A stretch of 64,000 nucleotides of DNA from Streptomyces angustmyceticus (GCF_019933235.1 NZ_CP082945.1:4687501-4751500); one strand, 5' to 3'; shown: positions 16,672 to 25,961, numbered from the stretch's first letter. A program made the numbers and translations. The notes: generated by a model not told the origin, from the letters alone.

Positions 16672-17408
16672 ACGCCCCCGGGGGCGAGCGGGTCGCCCTG
16701 ATCAGCGGCGGCAGCCGCGGACTCGGCCGGCTGCTCGTCACCCGGCTGCTGGACGACGGCTGGCGGGTGGCCACCTTCAGCAGATCGGCCAACGACTGGG
16801 TGAAGGACCTCCACGCCGAGCGGCCCGACCGCTTCCGCTGGGAGGCCGCCGACCTCACCGACCAGGCCGCGCTGCGCGCCGTCGTACGCGGGGTCATCGG
16901 CTGGGCCGGCCGCGTCGACCTGCTCATCAACAACGCGGCGGTGCTGCACCAGGAGCTCTTCCTGACCACCGCCCCCAAGAAGATCGAGCAGCTGATCGCG
17001 GCGGACCTGCTGGCCCCGATCACCCTTGCCCAGAGCTGTGCGCGGGCGATGACCCGGCAGGGCGGCGGCCAGATCCTCAACGTGTCGTCCATCAACGCCA
17101 TCCGCGGATTCCGGGGAGTGGCGGCCTATTCCGCCGCCAAGGCCGGGCTCGACGGTTTCAGCCGCAGCCTGGCCCGGGAACTCGGCGCCTTCAACATCCG
17201 GGTGAATTCCCTCGTTCCGGGATTCTTCGACAGCGATATGACCGTCGAGGTGACCGAACGGAACAAGGAACGCATTCAAAAGCGCACCCCGCTCGGCCGG
17301 CTCGCGGACGTCGGCGAAATCGCCGACGCCGTGCTCTATCTGACCTCGCCCGGTGCCTCGTTCATCACCGGCCAGACCCTTGTCGTAGACGGAGGAATCA
17401 CATGCTGA
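16668..17408 (+). CDS. SDR-family oxidoreductase, likely 3-oxoacyl-ACP reductase
   Basis: 246 residues, classical SDR length. GGSRGLG nucleotide-binding motif (14-20), NNAAV, then the catalytic set Ser140 in NVSSINA, Tyr154 and Lys158 in YSAAKAG, and a C-terminal FITGQTLVVDGG typical of FabG-like enzymes. The GTG start overlaps the ligase stop, and its 3' end overlaps the ACP start by 7 bp, so ligase, SDR and ACP are a translationally coupled trio. A ketoreductase on an ACP-bound acyl chain is the natural role; ARP/R-type cofactor residues after beta-2 suggest NADPH. Confidence 0.9.
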   Translation: MNAPGGERVALISGGSRGLGRLLVTRLLDDGWRVATFSRSANDWVKDLHAERPDRFRWEAADLTDQAALRAVVRGVIGWAGRVDLLINNAAVLHQELFLTTAPKKIEQLIAADLLAPITLAQSCARAMTRQGGGQILNVSSINAIRGFRGVAAYSAAKAGLDGFSRSLARELGAFNIRVNSLVPGFFDSDMTVEVTERNKERIQKRTPLGRLADVGEIADAVLYLTSPGASFITGQTLVVDGGITC

Positions 17409-17677
17409 ACGCACAGGAGATCCAGGGAAAGATCCACAGCGAGATCGTCGCGCTGCTCGCCGAGGCCGAACTGCCCATCCCGGTCCTCACCGGCAGCGAG
17501 ATCCTCAACAAGATCGGGCTCAGTTCGCTGCTGCTGGCACGGCTGGTCATCCAGCTGGAGATCGAGTTCGGCTTCGACCCGTTCGAGGAGGAGTACGTCA
17601 TCTCCGACGTACGGACCCTCAAGGCGCTGGTCGACGCGTACGTGGACATGGCCGGCCGGGCGGCCGTCGCGGCCTGA
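17402..17677 (+). CDS. Free-standing acyl carrier protein
   Basis: 91 residues, acidic, four-helix ACP pattern. The attachment site reads IGLSSLLLARL, with Ser42 as the phosphopantetheine acceptor; the usual Asp before it (DSL) is replaced by Ser41. The helix II continuation (LVIQLEIEFGFDPFEEE) is typical. Genetic coupling to the ANL ligase and SDR, and an Sfp-type transferase nearby, indicate a dedicated carrier rather than the fatty-acid-synthase ACP. Confidence 0.88.
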   Translation: MLNAQEIQGKIHSEIVALLAEAELPIPVLTGSEILNKIGLSSLLLARLVIQLEIEFGFDPFEEEYVISDVRTLKALVDAYVDMAGRAAVAA

Positions 17678-17780
17678 GCGCCCGCCCCGCCCCCCTCGCG
17701 GACGGAGATCCGTCCGCGGCCGTGCCCGGCACACCCGTTGCTCCACCCATCGTCATCCGCCACCACGAGGAGGAAGAGAC

Positions 17781-18563
17781 ATGTCGCACGCCGCGCAGGA
17801 AACGCACGAAGCGCTCGTCGTCGTAGGGGACCGGTTCGAGGAGTTCCTCGTCAACCGCGGGACCATCGCCCACTCCGCGCTGCTGACCCGGCTGCGCACC
17901 GGCGAGCTGCCCGAGAGCCTGGCCCTCAGCGTCGGCCAGGGGCTCTCGGCCGGCCAACTGGACGAGCTGCGCGAGCTCGTGGAACTGCGCTCGCCCGCCG
18001 TCGCCTTCGGCAAGCAGGGCCTGCCGTCCCACGCCGAACAGCGCCTGACGCACAAGCACAAACAGCGCAACGTTCTCGTCGGCCCGGTCGGCCAGATCGG
18101 CGAGCGGCGGTTCGTCGCCGACCTGGTGCTGGACGAGCGGGTCGAGGTGCTGGAGGACCACCTCACCGGCCAGCACATACCGGCCATCACCCTGCTGGAG
18201 GCGGCCCGCCAGTTCTGGACGGTGGTGACCGAGCAGTTCCTGCTCACCGGCACCGACCGCACCCGGTTCGTCATCGGCTCGGTCAACTCCTCGTTCCACA
18301 GCTTCGTGTTCCCGATGTCCGCCACACTCAGCTACGAACTCCTGGAGCACACCCGCACCCCCGTCGGCACGGTCTTCCGCTGCCGGATCGGCTTCCACCA
18401 CGGCGAGGCGACGGCACCGGCCGCCGAGGTCGAGGCCGAGTACCGGGTGATCCCCGAGAAGATCAGCGCCAAGCAGGAGGCCCTCGCCGCCCGGCAGGCC
18501 GTGGTCTCGGAGGTCGCTCGGCTCCGGGAGCAGACCACACCGGCCGAGAGCGTGGCGGTCTGA
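17781..18563 (+). CDS. AfsA-like (A-factor biosynthesis hotdog) protein
   Basis: 260 residues. The central region, HKHKQRNVLVG, then VADLVLDERVEVLEDHLTGQH and LLEAARQFW, reads as an AfsA/ScbA-type hotdog repeat: a conserved His-Lys start, an acidic/His loop and the E-A-R-Q helix. AfsA joins a beta-ketoacyl thioester to dihydroxyacetone phosphate in gamma-butyrolactone synthesis. Canonical AfsA has two hotdog copies in ~300 residues; here only one is clear, with a helical N-terminal ~90 residues, so the reaction may differ (thioesterase or dehydratase are alternatives). GAGGAGGAAGAG precedes ATG 17781. Confidence 0.75.
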   Translation: MSHAAQETHEALVVVGDRFEEFLVNRGTIAHSALLTRLRTGELPESLALSVGQGLSAGQLDELRELVELRSPAVAFGKQGLPSHAEQRLTHKHKQRNVLVGPVGQIGERRFVADLVLDERVEVLEDHLTGQHIPAITLLEAARQFWTVVTEQFLLTGTDRTRFVIGSVNSSFHSFVFPMSATLSYELLEHTRTPVGTVFRCRIGFHHGEATAPAAEVEAEYRVIPEKISAKQEALAARQAVVSEVARLREQTTPAESVAV

Positions 18564-18745
18564 CCGGGAAGGGGAGGGCGGCCGGCGAGGCGGTCCGAGC
18601 GCGGACGGGCCGGGCGGGGCGCCCCCCCGCGGGCCCCCACCCAGGCCGCCGGCAGTCCCGCGGTCCCGCCACCGGCCGTACCGCGCCGACTCCCCCCTCA
18701 CCCCATCCGTCGCCACCGCCCCACCACCACCCCGAGGAGAAGCAC

Positions 18746-19069
18746 ATGCTGTGGGTGATCCACTGCCTGGACGGTCCGGACACCGCCGAACTCCGGGCAG
18801 CCACCCGGCCCGCACACTCCGCCCGGCTCCGGACGGCGGACCTCCGCCCGGTGCTCTACGGCCCCCTGGTGCCGGACGACGGCGCCGGGGCGATCGGCAG
18901 CCTCCTCGTCGTGGAGGCCCCGACCCGGCAGGCGGTCGCGGACTTCGTCGCCCGTGACCCCTTCACGGTCGCCGGCGTGTGGGACCGCGTCTCGATCCAC
19001 GCGTTCACCGCCTCCGAACGGTCACCGGTCCGCCTGCCGCCCGCACCCGTGGAGGGGAGCCGGCCGTGA
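18746..19069 (+). CDS. YciI-like family protein
   Basis: 107 residues. A ferredoxin-like alpha/beta pattern begins WVIHCLDGPDTAELR and includes RPAHSARLR, VLYGPLVPDDGAGAIGSLLVVEA and VADFVARDPFTVAGVWDRVSIHAF, the hallmarks of YCII-domain proteins. These have no general assigned reaction; some are enzymes or accessory proteins in secondary metabolism. GAGGAGAAG precedes the ATG. It follows the AfsA-like gene by 182 bp in the same direction, with a C/G-rich gap in between. Confidence 0.82.
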   Translation: MLWVIHCLDGPDTAELRAATRPAHSARLRTADLRPVLYGPLVPDDGAGAIGSLLVVEAPTRQAVADFVARDPFTVAGVWDRVSIHAFTASERSPVRLPPAPVEGSRP

Positions 19070-19212
19070 CCGGCGCGCCCTCCCGGCAGGCGGGCCACCG
19101 GCGGGCGCCCGGGCCGGCGTCGCACGGACCCCGGCCCGGCCGCCCCGGACCCGCCCCCGGACCCCAGGGCGCCGACCAGTAACGCCACCCCTCACCCGAA
19201 GGGAATCCACCC

Positions 19213-20859
19213 ATGCACACGGACGCCGCCCCGCCCACCGCCACCCTCGCCCCGCCCCCGCTCCCCCCGGCCGACGGCCTGGAGGAAGGTTTCGCCGCCC
19301 CCTCGGCCATCCCCTCCCTGCGCACCCGTACCGTCGAACTCGAAGGCATGCGCCGCGGCGTCGCCGAGGGCGATCCGCGGGCGACCGAACGGCAGCACGC
19401 CAAGGGCAAGCTGACCGCCAGGGAGCGCATCGCTCTGCTGCTGGACGAGGACTCCTTCCACGAGGTCGAACCGCTGCGCCGGCACCGCGCGACCGGCTTC
19501 GGCCTGGAGGCGAAGAAGCCGCACACCGACGGCGTGGTCACCGGCTGGGGCACGGTCCACGGCCGGACCGTCTTCGTCTATGCCCATGACTTCCGGATCT
19601 TCGGCGGCGCCCTCGGGGAGGCCCACGCCACCAAGATCCACAAGATCATGGACCTGGCGCTGCAGGCCGGCGCGCCCCTCGTCTCCCTCAACGACGGCGC
19701 CGGCGCCCGCATCCAGGAAGGCGTCACCGCCCTCGCCGGCTACGGCGGCATCTTCCAGCGCAACACCAGGGCCTCCGGCGTCATCCCGCAGATCTCCGTC
19801 ATGCTCGGCCCCTGCGCCGGCGGCGCCGCCTACAGCCCGGCCCTGACCGACTTCGTCTTCATGGTCCGCGACACCTCCCAGATGTTCATCACCGGACCCG
19901 ACGTCATCCAGGCCGTCACCGGCGAGTCCGTCACCCAGAACGGGCTCGGCGGCGCCGACGTCCACGCCGGGACCTCGGGCGTCGCCCACTTCGCGTACGA
20001 CGACGAGGAGACCTGCCTCGAAGAGGTCCGCTACCTCCTCTCCCTCCTCCCGCAGAACAGCACCGAGTCCCCGCCGGCACACGCCCCCGACGACCCGGCC
20101 GACCGCTCCTGCGACGCCCTCCTCGACCTCGTCCCCGCGGACCCCTCCCGCCCCTACGACATGCGCGCGGTCCTCCGCGAGGTCCTCGACGACGGCGAGT
20201 ACCTCGAAATCCACGAGCGCTGGGCCACCAACATCCTCTGCGCGCTCGGCCGGCTCGACGGCCGCCCCGTCGGCGTGGTCGCCAATCAACCGATGTCCCT
20301 GGCAGGCGTGCTGGACATCCACGCTTCCGAGAAGGCGGCCCGCTTCGTCGCCCTCTGCGACGCCTTCAACATCCCCCTGGTCACCCTCGTCGACGTCCCC
20401 GGCTTCCTGCCCGGCGTCGACCAGGAACACGGCGGCATCATCCGCCACGGCGCCAAGCTGCTCTACGCCTACTGCAACGCCACCGTGCCCCGCATCTCCA
20501 TCGTGCTGCGCAAGGCATATGGCGGCGCCTACATCGTCATGGACTCCCGCTCCACCGGCGCCGACCTCTCGTACGCCTGGCCCAGCAACGAGATCGCCGT
20601 CATGGGCGCCGAGGGCGCCGCCAACGTCATCTTCCGCCGGGAGATCGCCGCGGCCGACGACCCCGAAGCCGTCCGGGCCGAACGGGTCGCCGCCTACCGC
20701 TCCGAGCTCATGCACCCGTACTACGCCGCCGAACGCGGCCTGGTCGACGACGTGATCGCGCCCCAGCACACCCGCCGGGTCCTGGCCGCGGGCCTGCGCA
20801 TGCTCACCGGCAAGACGGCACCGCTCCCGCACCGCAAACACGGGAACCAGCCCTCATGA
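19213..20859 (+). CDS. Acyl-CoA carboxylase beta subunit (carboxyltransferase)
   Basis: 548 residues, with a ~30-residue Pro/Ala-rich N-terminal extension before the conserved start. Crotonase-like carboxyltransferase halves are clear: KGKLTARERIALLLDE, SLNDGAGARIQEG, MLGPCAGGAAYSPALTDF, then VPGFLPGVDQEHGGIIRHGAKLLYAY and YGGAYIVMDSRS in the C-terminal half. It resembles actinobacterial AccD/PccB, which makes malonyl- or methylmalonyl-CoA with a biotinylated alpha subunit encoded elsewhere. Placement behind the ACP block suggests extender-unit supply. It ends ATGA into the epsilon gene. Confidence 0.95.
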   Translation: MHTDAAPPTATLAPPPLPPADGLEEGFAAPSAIPSLRTRTVELEGMRRGVAEGDPRATERQHAKGKLTARERIALLLDEDSFHEVEPLRRHRATGFGLEAKKPHTDGVVTGWGTVHGRTVFVYAHDFRIFGGALGEAHATKIHKIMDLALQAGAPLVSLNDGAGARIQEGVTALAGYGGIFQRNTRASGVIPQISVMLGPCAGGAAYSPALTDFVFMVRDTSQMFITGPDVIQAVTGESVTQNGLGGADVHAGTSGVAHFAYDDEETCLEEVRYLLSLLPQNSTESPPAHAPDDPADRSCDALLDLVPADPSRPYDMRAVLREVLDDGEYLEIHERWATNILCALGRLDGRPVGVVANQPMSLAGVLDIHASEKAARFVALCDAFNIPLVTLVDVPGFLPGVDQEHGGIIRHGAKLLYAYCNATVPRISIVLRKAYGGAYIVMDSRSTGADLSYAWPSNEIAVMGAEGAANVIFRREIAAADDPEAVRAERVAAYRSELMHPYYAAERGLVDDVIAPQHTRRVLAAGLRMLTGKTAPLPHRKHGNQPS

Positions 20860-21056
20860 CCCTCCGCATCCTCTCCGGCAGCCCCACCCGCGAAGAACTG
20901 GCCGCCGTCCTCGCCGCCCTGACCGCCCTCTCCACCAGAACGGCCCAGGCCCCCACACTCGCCACCACGCCCCCCGAAGCCTCCTGGGCCCGCCGCAGCA
21001 TCGCCACCACCCTCACCACCTGGCACCACAACCCACCCCGACAGGAGACCCCCTGA
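20856..21056 (+). CDS. Acyl-CoA carboxylase epsilon subunit
   Basis: 66 residues. ILSGSPTREELAAVLAAL is the conserved N-terminal helix of the actinobacterial epsilon subunit, which binds the beta subunit and stimulates the complex; the C-terminal SWARRSIATTL with a tryptophan also fits. ATGA overlap with the beta gene shows coupled synthesis. Confidence 0.88.
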   Translation: MTLRILSGSPTREELAAVLAALTALSTRTAQAPTLATTPPEASWARRSIATTLTTWHHNPPRQETP

Positions 21057-21164
21057 CCCCACGCCCGCTCCGGCGACACCCGTCACCGGCCACCGCCGCC
21101 CCCGCACGACCCCGGCCCCGGCGACGCGCGCCCCCCTCACGAACACCACGCCCACGCCCACCAG

Positions 21165-21188
21165 CACGACCACGACCACGACCACGAC
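21165..21188. repeat. Short (CACGAC)4 simple repeat
   Basis: Four exact hexamers CACGAC in the convergent gap between the epsilon-subunit gene and the GYD-domain gene; related CTCGTG/CTCATG units recur at about 21268-21290. No gene is supported in the 259-bp gap. Confidence 0.6.
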
Positions 21189-21315
21189 CAAGGCCCAGGC
21201 ACCCGGTTCACCACCGGCCGGCCCGGGCCTTCGTCGTCCCCACCACCCACGCGGCGCAGGACGCACTCGTGCTCGTGCTCATGCTCGTGAAGCTGAAGAA
21301 TTCCTCGCCCGTGCC

Positions 21316-21636
21316 CTACACGCTGGGCGCGCGGAAGGGGACTTGCCGGCGGGCGGCCTCGTCGACCTCCTCGACGGTGAGGAGGGGCGTGGCCCGGGTG
21401 TGCAGGCCCCCACTGGCCTTGACGGTGAGGCTGATGGCGGCCATGGAGACCGGGTCGGGCAGATCGATGATGAGCACGACATCGTCCTGCCCGAAGGCGA
21501 AGTACACCGCCTCGACCGTCCCCCCGAGCCCCGTGACCACCTGCTCGACGGCAGCCCGGCGCCCACTCCCGCCTTCCTTGAGCAACCCCTTGGTGCCCTC
21601 GGACGTATAAGTGGCCTGAATCAGAAACTTCGGCAT
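21316..21636 (-). CDS. GYD-domain protein
   Basis: 106 residues. MPKFLIQATYTSEGTKGLLKE, GGTVEAVYFAFGQDDVVLII and AAISLTVKASGG are the recognisable GYD-domain blocks. These small alpha/beta proteins have no defined activity. ATG 21636 has GGGAG at 7-11 bases; a longer frame upstream is not supported. The gene stands between the acyl-carboxylase genes and the lanthipeptide transport genes and is probably independent of both. Confidence 0.85.
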   Translation of the reverse strand: MPKFLIQATYTSEGTKGLLKEGGSGRRAAVEQVVTGLGGTVEAVYFAFGQDDVVLIIDLPDPVSMAAISLTVKASGGLHTRATPLLTVEEVDEAARRQVPFRAPSV

Positions 21637-21889
21637 CGGGACGCTCCCTGCCCATCGCATGTCCGGTGTCCAGAGGGCCTTCCCCCTGCCACACCGCCCA
21701 CCACGCACCGAATGCCCTGATTCACCCGTTGGATGCCAATACGGCGAACCCGCCTGCCGACGGCAGCCGCCTTCACGCCGACGCGGCGGGCGCAACGGCG
21801 TCTCCTTCGCACCACTCACCGACGGAAAGGTCGGCATCGTGGTCGCGATGCCGCCGCCCCGCCGCCCCCACACGGCACAGGCTGCTGCC

Positions 21890-22663
21890 TCACGCGCCGC
21901 CCATGGGGTCGAACATCCGCATGCGGTCCAGCACTCCGTCCGCCGTCGGCTGCTGCAGTTCGTCGACGATCCTGCCGTCGGCGAGGAAGACCACGCGGTC
22001 GGCGTAGGAGGCGGCCACCGGGTCGTGCGTCACCATGACGATGGTCTGCCCGAGCCGCTGGACCGACTCCCGAAGCAGCCGCAGCACCTCGGTCCCCGCC
22101 TGGGAATCGAGGTTCCCGGTGGGCTCGTCCGCGAAGATGATCTCCGGCTGGTTCAGCAGCGCGCGGGCACAGGCGACTCGCTGCTGCTGACCGCCGGACA
22201 GCTGAGGGGGCCGGTGGGCCAGCCGCTCCCGCAGGCCCAGCGTGGCGATCACTTCCGTGAGCCATTGTTGGTCCGGACGCTTACCGGCAAGGGACATCGG
22301 CAGCGTGATGTTCTCCATGACGGTCAGGGTCGGCAGCAGATGGAAGGCCTGGAAGATGAAACCGATCCGGTCCCGGCGCATCAACGTCAGCTGCCGGTCC
22401 GACAGCTCGGCGAGATTGACCTCGCCGATCCATGCCGCGCCGGAGGAAGGGGAGTCCAGGCCGGCCAGACAGTGCATCAGGGTGGACTTGCCGGAACCCG
22501 AGGGGCCCATGATGGCGGTGAACTGCCCTTGGTGGACGTCGAAGGACACCTGGTCCAACGCTGTTACCCGGTGGCCGCCCATGTCGTGGACCTTGGTGAG
22601 GTCGCGGGCAGTGGCTGCCGAGTGATGGCCCGGACGGCCCAACGGGGGGTGCGACGGGATCAT
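21890..22663 (-). CDS. MacB-type ABC transporter ATP-binding protein
   Basis: 257 residues. Walker A GPSGSGKST, Q-loop FIFQAFHLLP, signature LSGGQQQRVACARAL, Walker B IIFADEPTGNLDS and switch His in VMVTHD. The T-LTVMENI stretch and small size match LolD/MacB/FtsE-type ATPases that partner FtsX-like permeases, here the 650-residue permease at 23968. It is the last gene of the lanthipeptide transport block, 66 bp after the MFS gene. GAGGAG precedes the ATG. Role: export of, or self-protection against, the lanthipeptide (inferred). Confidence 0.93.
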   Translation of the reverse strand: MIPSHPPLGRPGHHSAATARDLTKVHDMGGHRVTALDQVSFDVHQGQFTAIMGPSGSGKSTLMHCLAGLDSPSSGAAWIGEVNLAELSDRQLTLMRRDRIGFIFQAFHLLPTLTVMENITLPMSLAGKRPDQQWLTEVIATLGLRERLAHRPPQLSGGQQQRVACARALLNQPEIIFADEPTGNLDSQAGTEVLRLLRESVQRLGQTIVMVTHDPVAASYADRVVFLADGRIVDELQQPTADGVLDRMRMFDPMGGA

Positions 22664-22729
22664 GCGCGGCTCCTCATCTGTAGTTCTTGACCGTCGGTTG
22701 CTGATTGCCGGCCCTGGGGTGCCGATCCG

Positions 22730-23971
22730 TCACTGTCGGCTCGGCTCCGTCGGCCGTGGTGTGTACGGGGGTGAGGCGTGGAGGTGGCGAGCTGTGACGA
22801 CGCCGCCGACGAGGGCGAGGAGCACCACCAGCAGCGCGGCCCCCAGCACGGTCGGGAAGAGCCCGAAGGCTCGGGTGGACACGGCCACGAGGGTGGGGCC
22901 CAGTGGAGAGATGGCCTGGGCGAGGAACCCGGTCCCGCTGTGCACCCGACCCTGGAGCTCAGCCGGTGTCATCCGGATCTGCGCGGTGGCGAGCAGGACG
23001 GTGACCACCGGTCCGCAAGCGGAGGCGAGAGCGAGCAGGAACGCGGCAGCCCCGTGGTCGCGGACGGTGGCAAAGCCCACCAGCGCCACAGCGATCACGC
23101 CGGTGGACAGGGCGATCCCAAGCGTCGCTGGGAGATGTCGGGCGGCCGGAGCGGCGATCAGGGAGCCTCCCAGGGCCCCGGCCCCGATCGCCGCGGTCTG
23201 CGCCCCGATGCCCAGAGCGGCCTGTGCCCCGCCGTCGGTCGAGGCGATGACGACGATCAGCAGGCCGTTGAAGACCAGGTTGAGAACGGCCGCGTTGACC
23301 GCCGCGTACCGCAGGAACGGCGAGCGCCACAGGAAGCGGACCCCTTCGCAGGCGGCCTTCAGCGTGGGCTGCCCGACACCGACGGGGCCCGCTCTCGAGG
23401 GCAGGGCCGCCATACAGGCGGCCGCGACGAGATATGTGGCGGCGTCGAGAGCGAAGACCCACACCGGTTGCGTTGCGAGCAGTGCGCCGCTGGCCGCCGG
23501 CCCCGCGATCAAGGTCGCGGCAGTCCGCGCCTGGGTCAACGACAGTGCCCTGGCGAGGAGACCGGGGTGGACGAAACTCCGGATGGCGACGCTCTCGGCC
23601 GGGGACAACGTGCTGCCGACCATGCCCAGAAGCAGCGCGGCAAGTATCAGCAGGGGCAGGGAAAGGGCATCCCGTGCCTGGACCAGCGCCAGAGTTCCCA
23701 GAATTGCCGCACCGAGCAGATTGCCGCCGAGCAATATCGCCCGGCGGTCGAAACGGTCCGCGAACACCCCGGCAGGCAGACGGGCCAGGAGAACGCCCGC
23801 GGACAGCGCCGTACTGGCCAGTCCCGCTTCCCGTACGTCCCCGGATGCCTGCAACGCGACCACCGGCAGTGCGACGATCGAGGCGGACGTTCCGAAAGCC
23901 GATGCGGCCTCCCCGCCGAACAACAGCCAGAACGGTCTGCCCAGAGCCGGCTTCGACGGCACTGCCCTCAC
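22730..23971 (-). CDS. Major facilitator superfamily exporter
   Basis: 413 residues, twelve hydrophobic segments. FADRFDRRAILLGGN between TM2 and TM3 is the MFS motif A. The enterobactin-exporter-like layout (FWLLFGGEAASAFGTSAS at the start, PAGVFADRF, later MTPAELQGRVHSG) fits the MFS drug/peptide efflux group. The GTG at 23971 overlaps the permease stop (GTGA), so it is co-translated with the permease and belongs to the same transport operon. Confidence 0.88.
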   Translation of the reverse strand: MRAVPSKPALGRPFWLLFGGEAASAFGTSASIVALPVVALQASGDVREAGLASTALSAGVLLARLPAGVFADRFDRRAILLGGNLLGAAILGTLALVQARDALSLPLLILAALLLGMVGSTLSPAESVAIRSFVHPGLLARALSLTQARTAATLIAGPAASGALLATQPVWVFALDAATYLVAAACMAALPSRAGPVGVGQPTLKAACEGVRFLWRSPFLRYAAVNAAVLNLVFNGLLIVVIASTDGGAQAALGIGAQTAAIGAGALGGSLIAAPAARHLPATLGIALSTGVIAVALVGFATVRDHGAAAFLLALASACGPVVTVLLATAQIRMTPAELQGRVHSGTGFLAQAISPLGPTLVAVSTRAFGLFPTVLGAALLVVLLALVGGVVTARHLHASPPYTPRPTEPSRQ

Positions 23972-25920
23972 TGCCCTCTCCGGGCGAACTGCCCTTGGAC
24001 GGACAACAGCGGATGGGCGGTCATGGCTGCGGGAACGCCGAGCGCCACAACGGCACCCGCCAGGACACCCACGGTCCACGGGCCGTCGAACGTCGGCAGC
24101 GGGCCGAGGCCGAGCGTCACGGACAAGGGGACCAGGCACACCACGGCGACGAGGCCGGACAGCGCCACTCCGATCGCTCCCGCGCCCAGTGCCTCGTAGA
24201 GCACACAGCGCAGCATCTGGAAGCGACTGAGTCCCAGGGCCCGCAGATGGGCGCGCTGCGCCACCCGGTCACGTTGCGCCAGCGCACTGGTATTGGCCGC
24301 CGCCAACAGCGCGTACGCCGCGACCACCGCCGCTATCAGGCGCGTGGCCAGGTCGTCGGCGGGACTGCGGGTGAAGGTCTGCGCGTAGCCCTCGCGCGAG
24401 GCGATGGTCTGCCCCTCTGCCACTGGCCAGGCGCTGCTCGGTCCGGTCAGGAAAATGCGGTCGGCGGTGGGAGAGGGGGTGTGGGCGAGCGCGGTGGCAC
24501 GCGGGAGAATCAGGTGGGGAAAGGCCAGGTCGCGTGCGTAGACGGCGACGAGGGTGAGCCGCTTTGGCCTCCCGTCGGCCAGGGTCAGTTGCACGGACTG
24601 GCCGACCTTCCACTTCGCCTGGTCCGCGAGTTCCGCACCCGCGGCGAAGGTACCCTCGCCCACCTTCGTGACGTTGCCCTCTCGCTCGGACAGGTCCAGC
24701 ACTCGCGACAGCACGCGTCCGTCCACTCCCCAGGCACGGGTCGGTTTGGGCGCTGAATGGCGTTTGGGACCGGGCACAGTGACCTTGGTGGCTATCACAG
24801 GGGTGGCGGTGGCTCCGGAGAGCGGGCCGGGGGCGGCCGGAAGCCGCGCGCCGGGTTCCGCGCTGATCACGGCGTCGGCTCGGAGCGCCGCCTCGACCTC
24901 CTGCTGGGTCGCGCGCGCCATGGTGGTGCCGCCGCCGAGCAGACAGGCGGTGACTCCTACGGACAACAGGACGGGAACGGCCAGGGCCGTGGTGCGCGCG
25001 GGCGTTGCTCGCAGGCCGGCAGCGGCGATGGTGCCCACGCGCCGATCCAGCACGCGCAGGACCGCGCACACCGTGCCCGTCAACGGCGGGAGGACCCACG
25101 GGGCGAGCACGGCCAGGGTGGGGATGACGAAGAGAGCCAGCCCTGGGGCGACACCGGCGCGTACCTTCGGAGGCAGCCCCGGAACCGCCATGACGACCAG
25201 CAGTGGGGCACAGAACAGCGCCGCCATGGTCAGACCGGTGATCAGCCGGGCCCGGCTGCGCTTGGTACCCGGCGCGCCCTCGTGGTCCTTGAGGAGATCG
25301 ATCGCGTTGACCCGTCCGGCGGCCCGCACGCTCAGCAGCGCGGCGAGCACGCTCATACCGACAGTTCCCAGGCACACGGCGACGCAGGCACCCCAGGTCT
25401 GGGCGGGCGGCGGCAGCTCGGTGACGGCGGGGAACAACTTCTGTTCGATGAGGATGCGGCGTCCGAGCGCCGCCAGCGGCAGTGCTCCGGCCGCGGCGCC
25501 GAAGGCCGCCGAGACGAGGGCCAGGCGTGCCACGTCCATGGCCGCCATGCGCCGCAGCCGTGCGGCGGTCATCCCCAGGGCCCTGAGGACGGCGAACTGC
25601 CGCAGCCGTTGTCCGGTCCACAGCGAGACGGTGGAGCCGATGACCAGTACCGCGCACATCAGCAGCAGGGACATCAGCAGTGCCATGATGTCCTGGGTGC
25701 TCTTGGCGGCGGCTGCTTCGGGCGAGTCTGCCGGGAGATCGGCAAGGCTCGCGCCCAGCAGCAGGATCAGGCAGGCCCCGACACCCGCCGCGGTGGCGCA
25801 GCATGCTGTCGCCGCGCCGATGACCCGCCCGGGATAGGCCCGTATCTCCGACAAGAGGAGACGGGTCGGGGTGGTACGGGTGGTGGTCGGCGGGGGCGGG
25901 GTGGGAAGCGCTGCAGACAC
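23968..25920 (-). CDS. FtsX-like ABC transporter permease
   Basis: 650 residues. Ten hydrophobic segments in two FtsX-like blocks: a first TM near 32-58, clusters at 95-300 including LRQFAVLRALGMTAARLRRM, a second extracytoplasmic domain (~390-510), and a C-terminal block with AQRAHLRALGLSRFQMLR. This is the fused-permease type that works with a LolD/MacB-like ATPase, here encoded at 21890. The duplicated architecture matches peptide export or resistance permeases. It begins 97 bp after the precursor gene, beyond a hairpin. Confidence 0.9.
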   Translation of the reverse strand: MSAALPTPPPPTTTRTTPTRLLLSEIRAYPGRVIGAATACCATAAGVGACLILLLGASLADLPADSPEAAAAKSTQDIMALLMSLLLMCAVLVIGSTVSLWTGQRLRQFAVLRALGMTAARLRRMAAMDVARLALVSAAFGAAAGALPLAALGRRILIEQKLFPAVTELPPPAQTWGACVAVCLGTVGMSVLAALLSVRAAGRVNAIDLLKDHEGAPGTKRSRARLITGLTMAALFCAPLLVVMAVPGLPPKVRAGVAPGLALFVIPTLAVLAPWVLPPLTGTVCAVLRVLDRRVGTIAAAGLRATPARTTALAVPVLLSVGVTACLLGGGTTMARATQQEVEAALRADAVISAEPGARLPAAPGPLSGATATPVIATKVTVPGPKRHSAPKPTRAWGVDGRVLSRVLDLSEREGNVTKVGEGTFAAGAELADQAKWKVGQSVQLTLADGRPKRLTLVAVYARDLAFPHLILPRATALAHTPSPTADRIFLTGPSSAWPVAEGQTIASREGYAQTFTRSPADDLATRLIAAVVAAYALLAAANTSALAQRDRVAQRAHLRALGLSRFQMLRCVLYEALGAGAIGVALSGLVAVVCLVPLSVTLGLGPLPTFDGPWTVGVLAGAVVALGVPAAMTAHPLLSVQGQFARRGQ

Positions 25921-25961
25921 GGATTCCTGTCCTCCACGGGGCGATACGCTGGAGACGGTGC

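Noticed and set aside
19066..19182. 38-codon GTG frame overlapping the YciI-like stop (GTGA)
   Set aside because: The product is Pro/Gly/Arg low complexity with no recognisable feature; only the overlap favours it.
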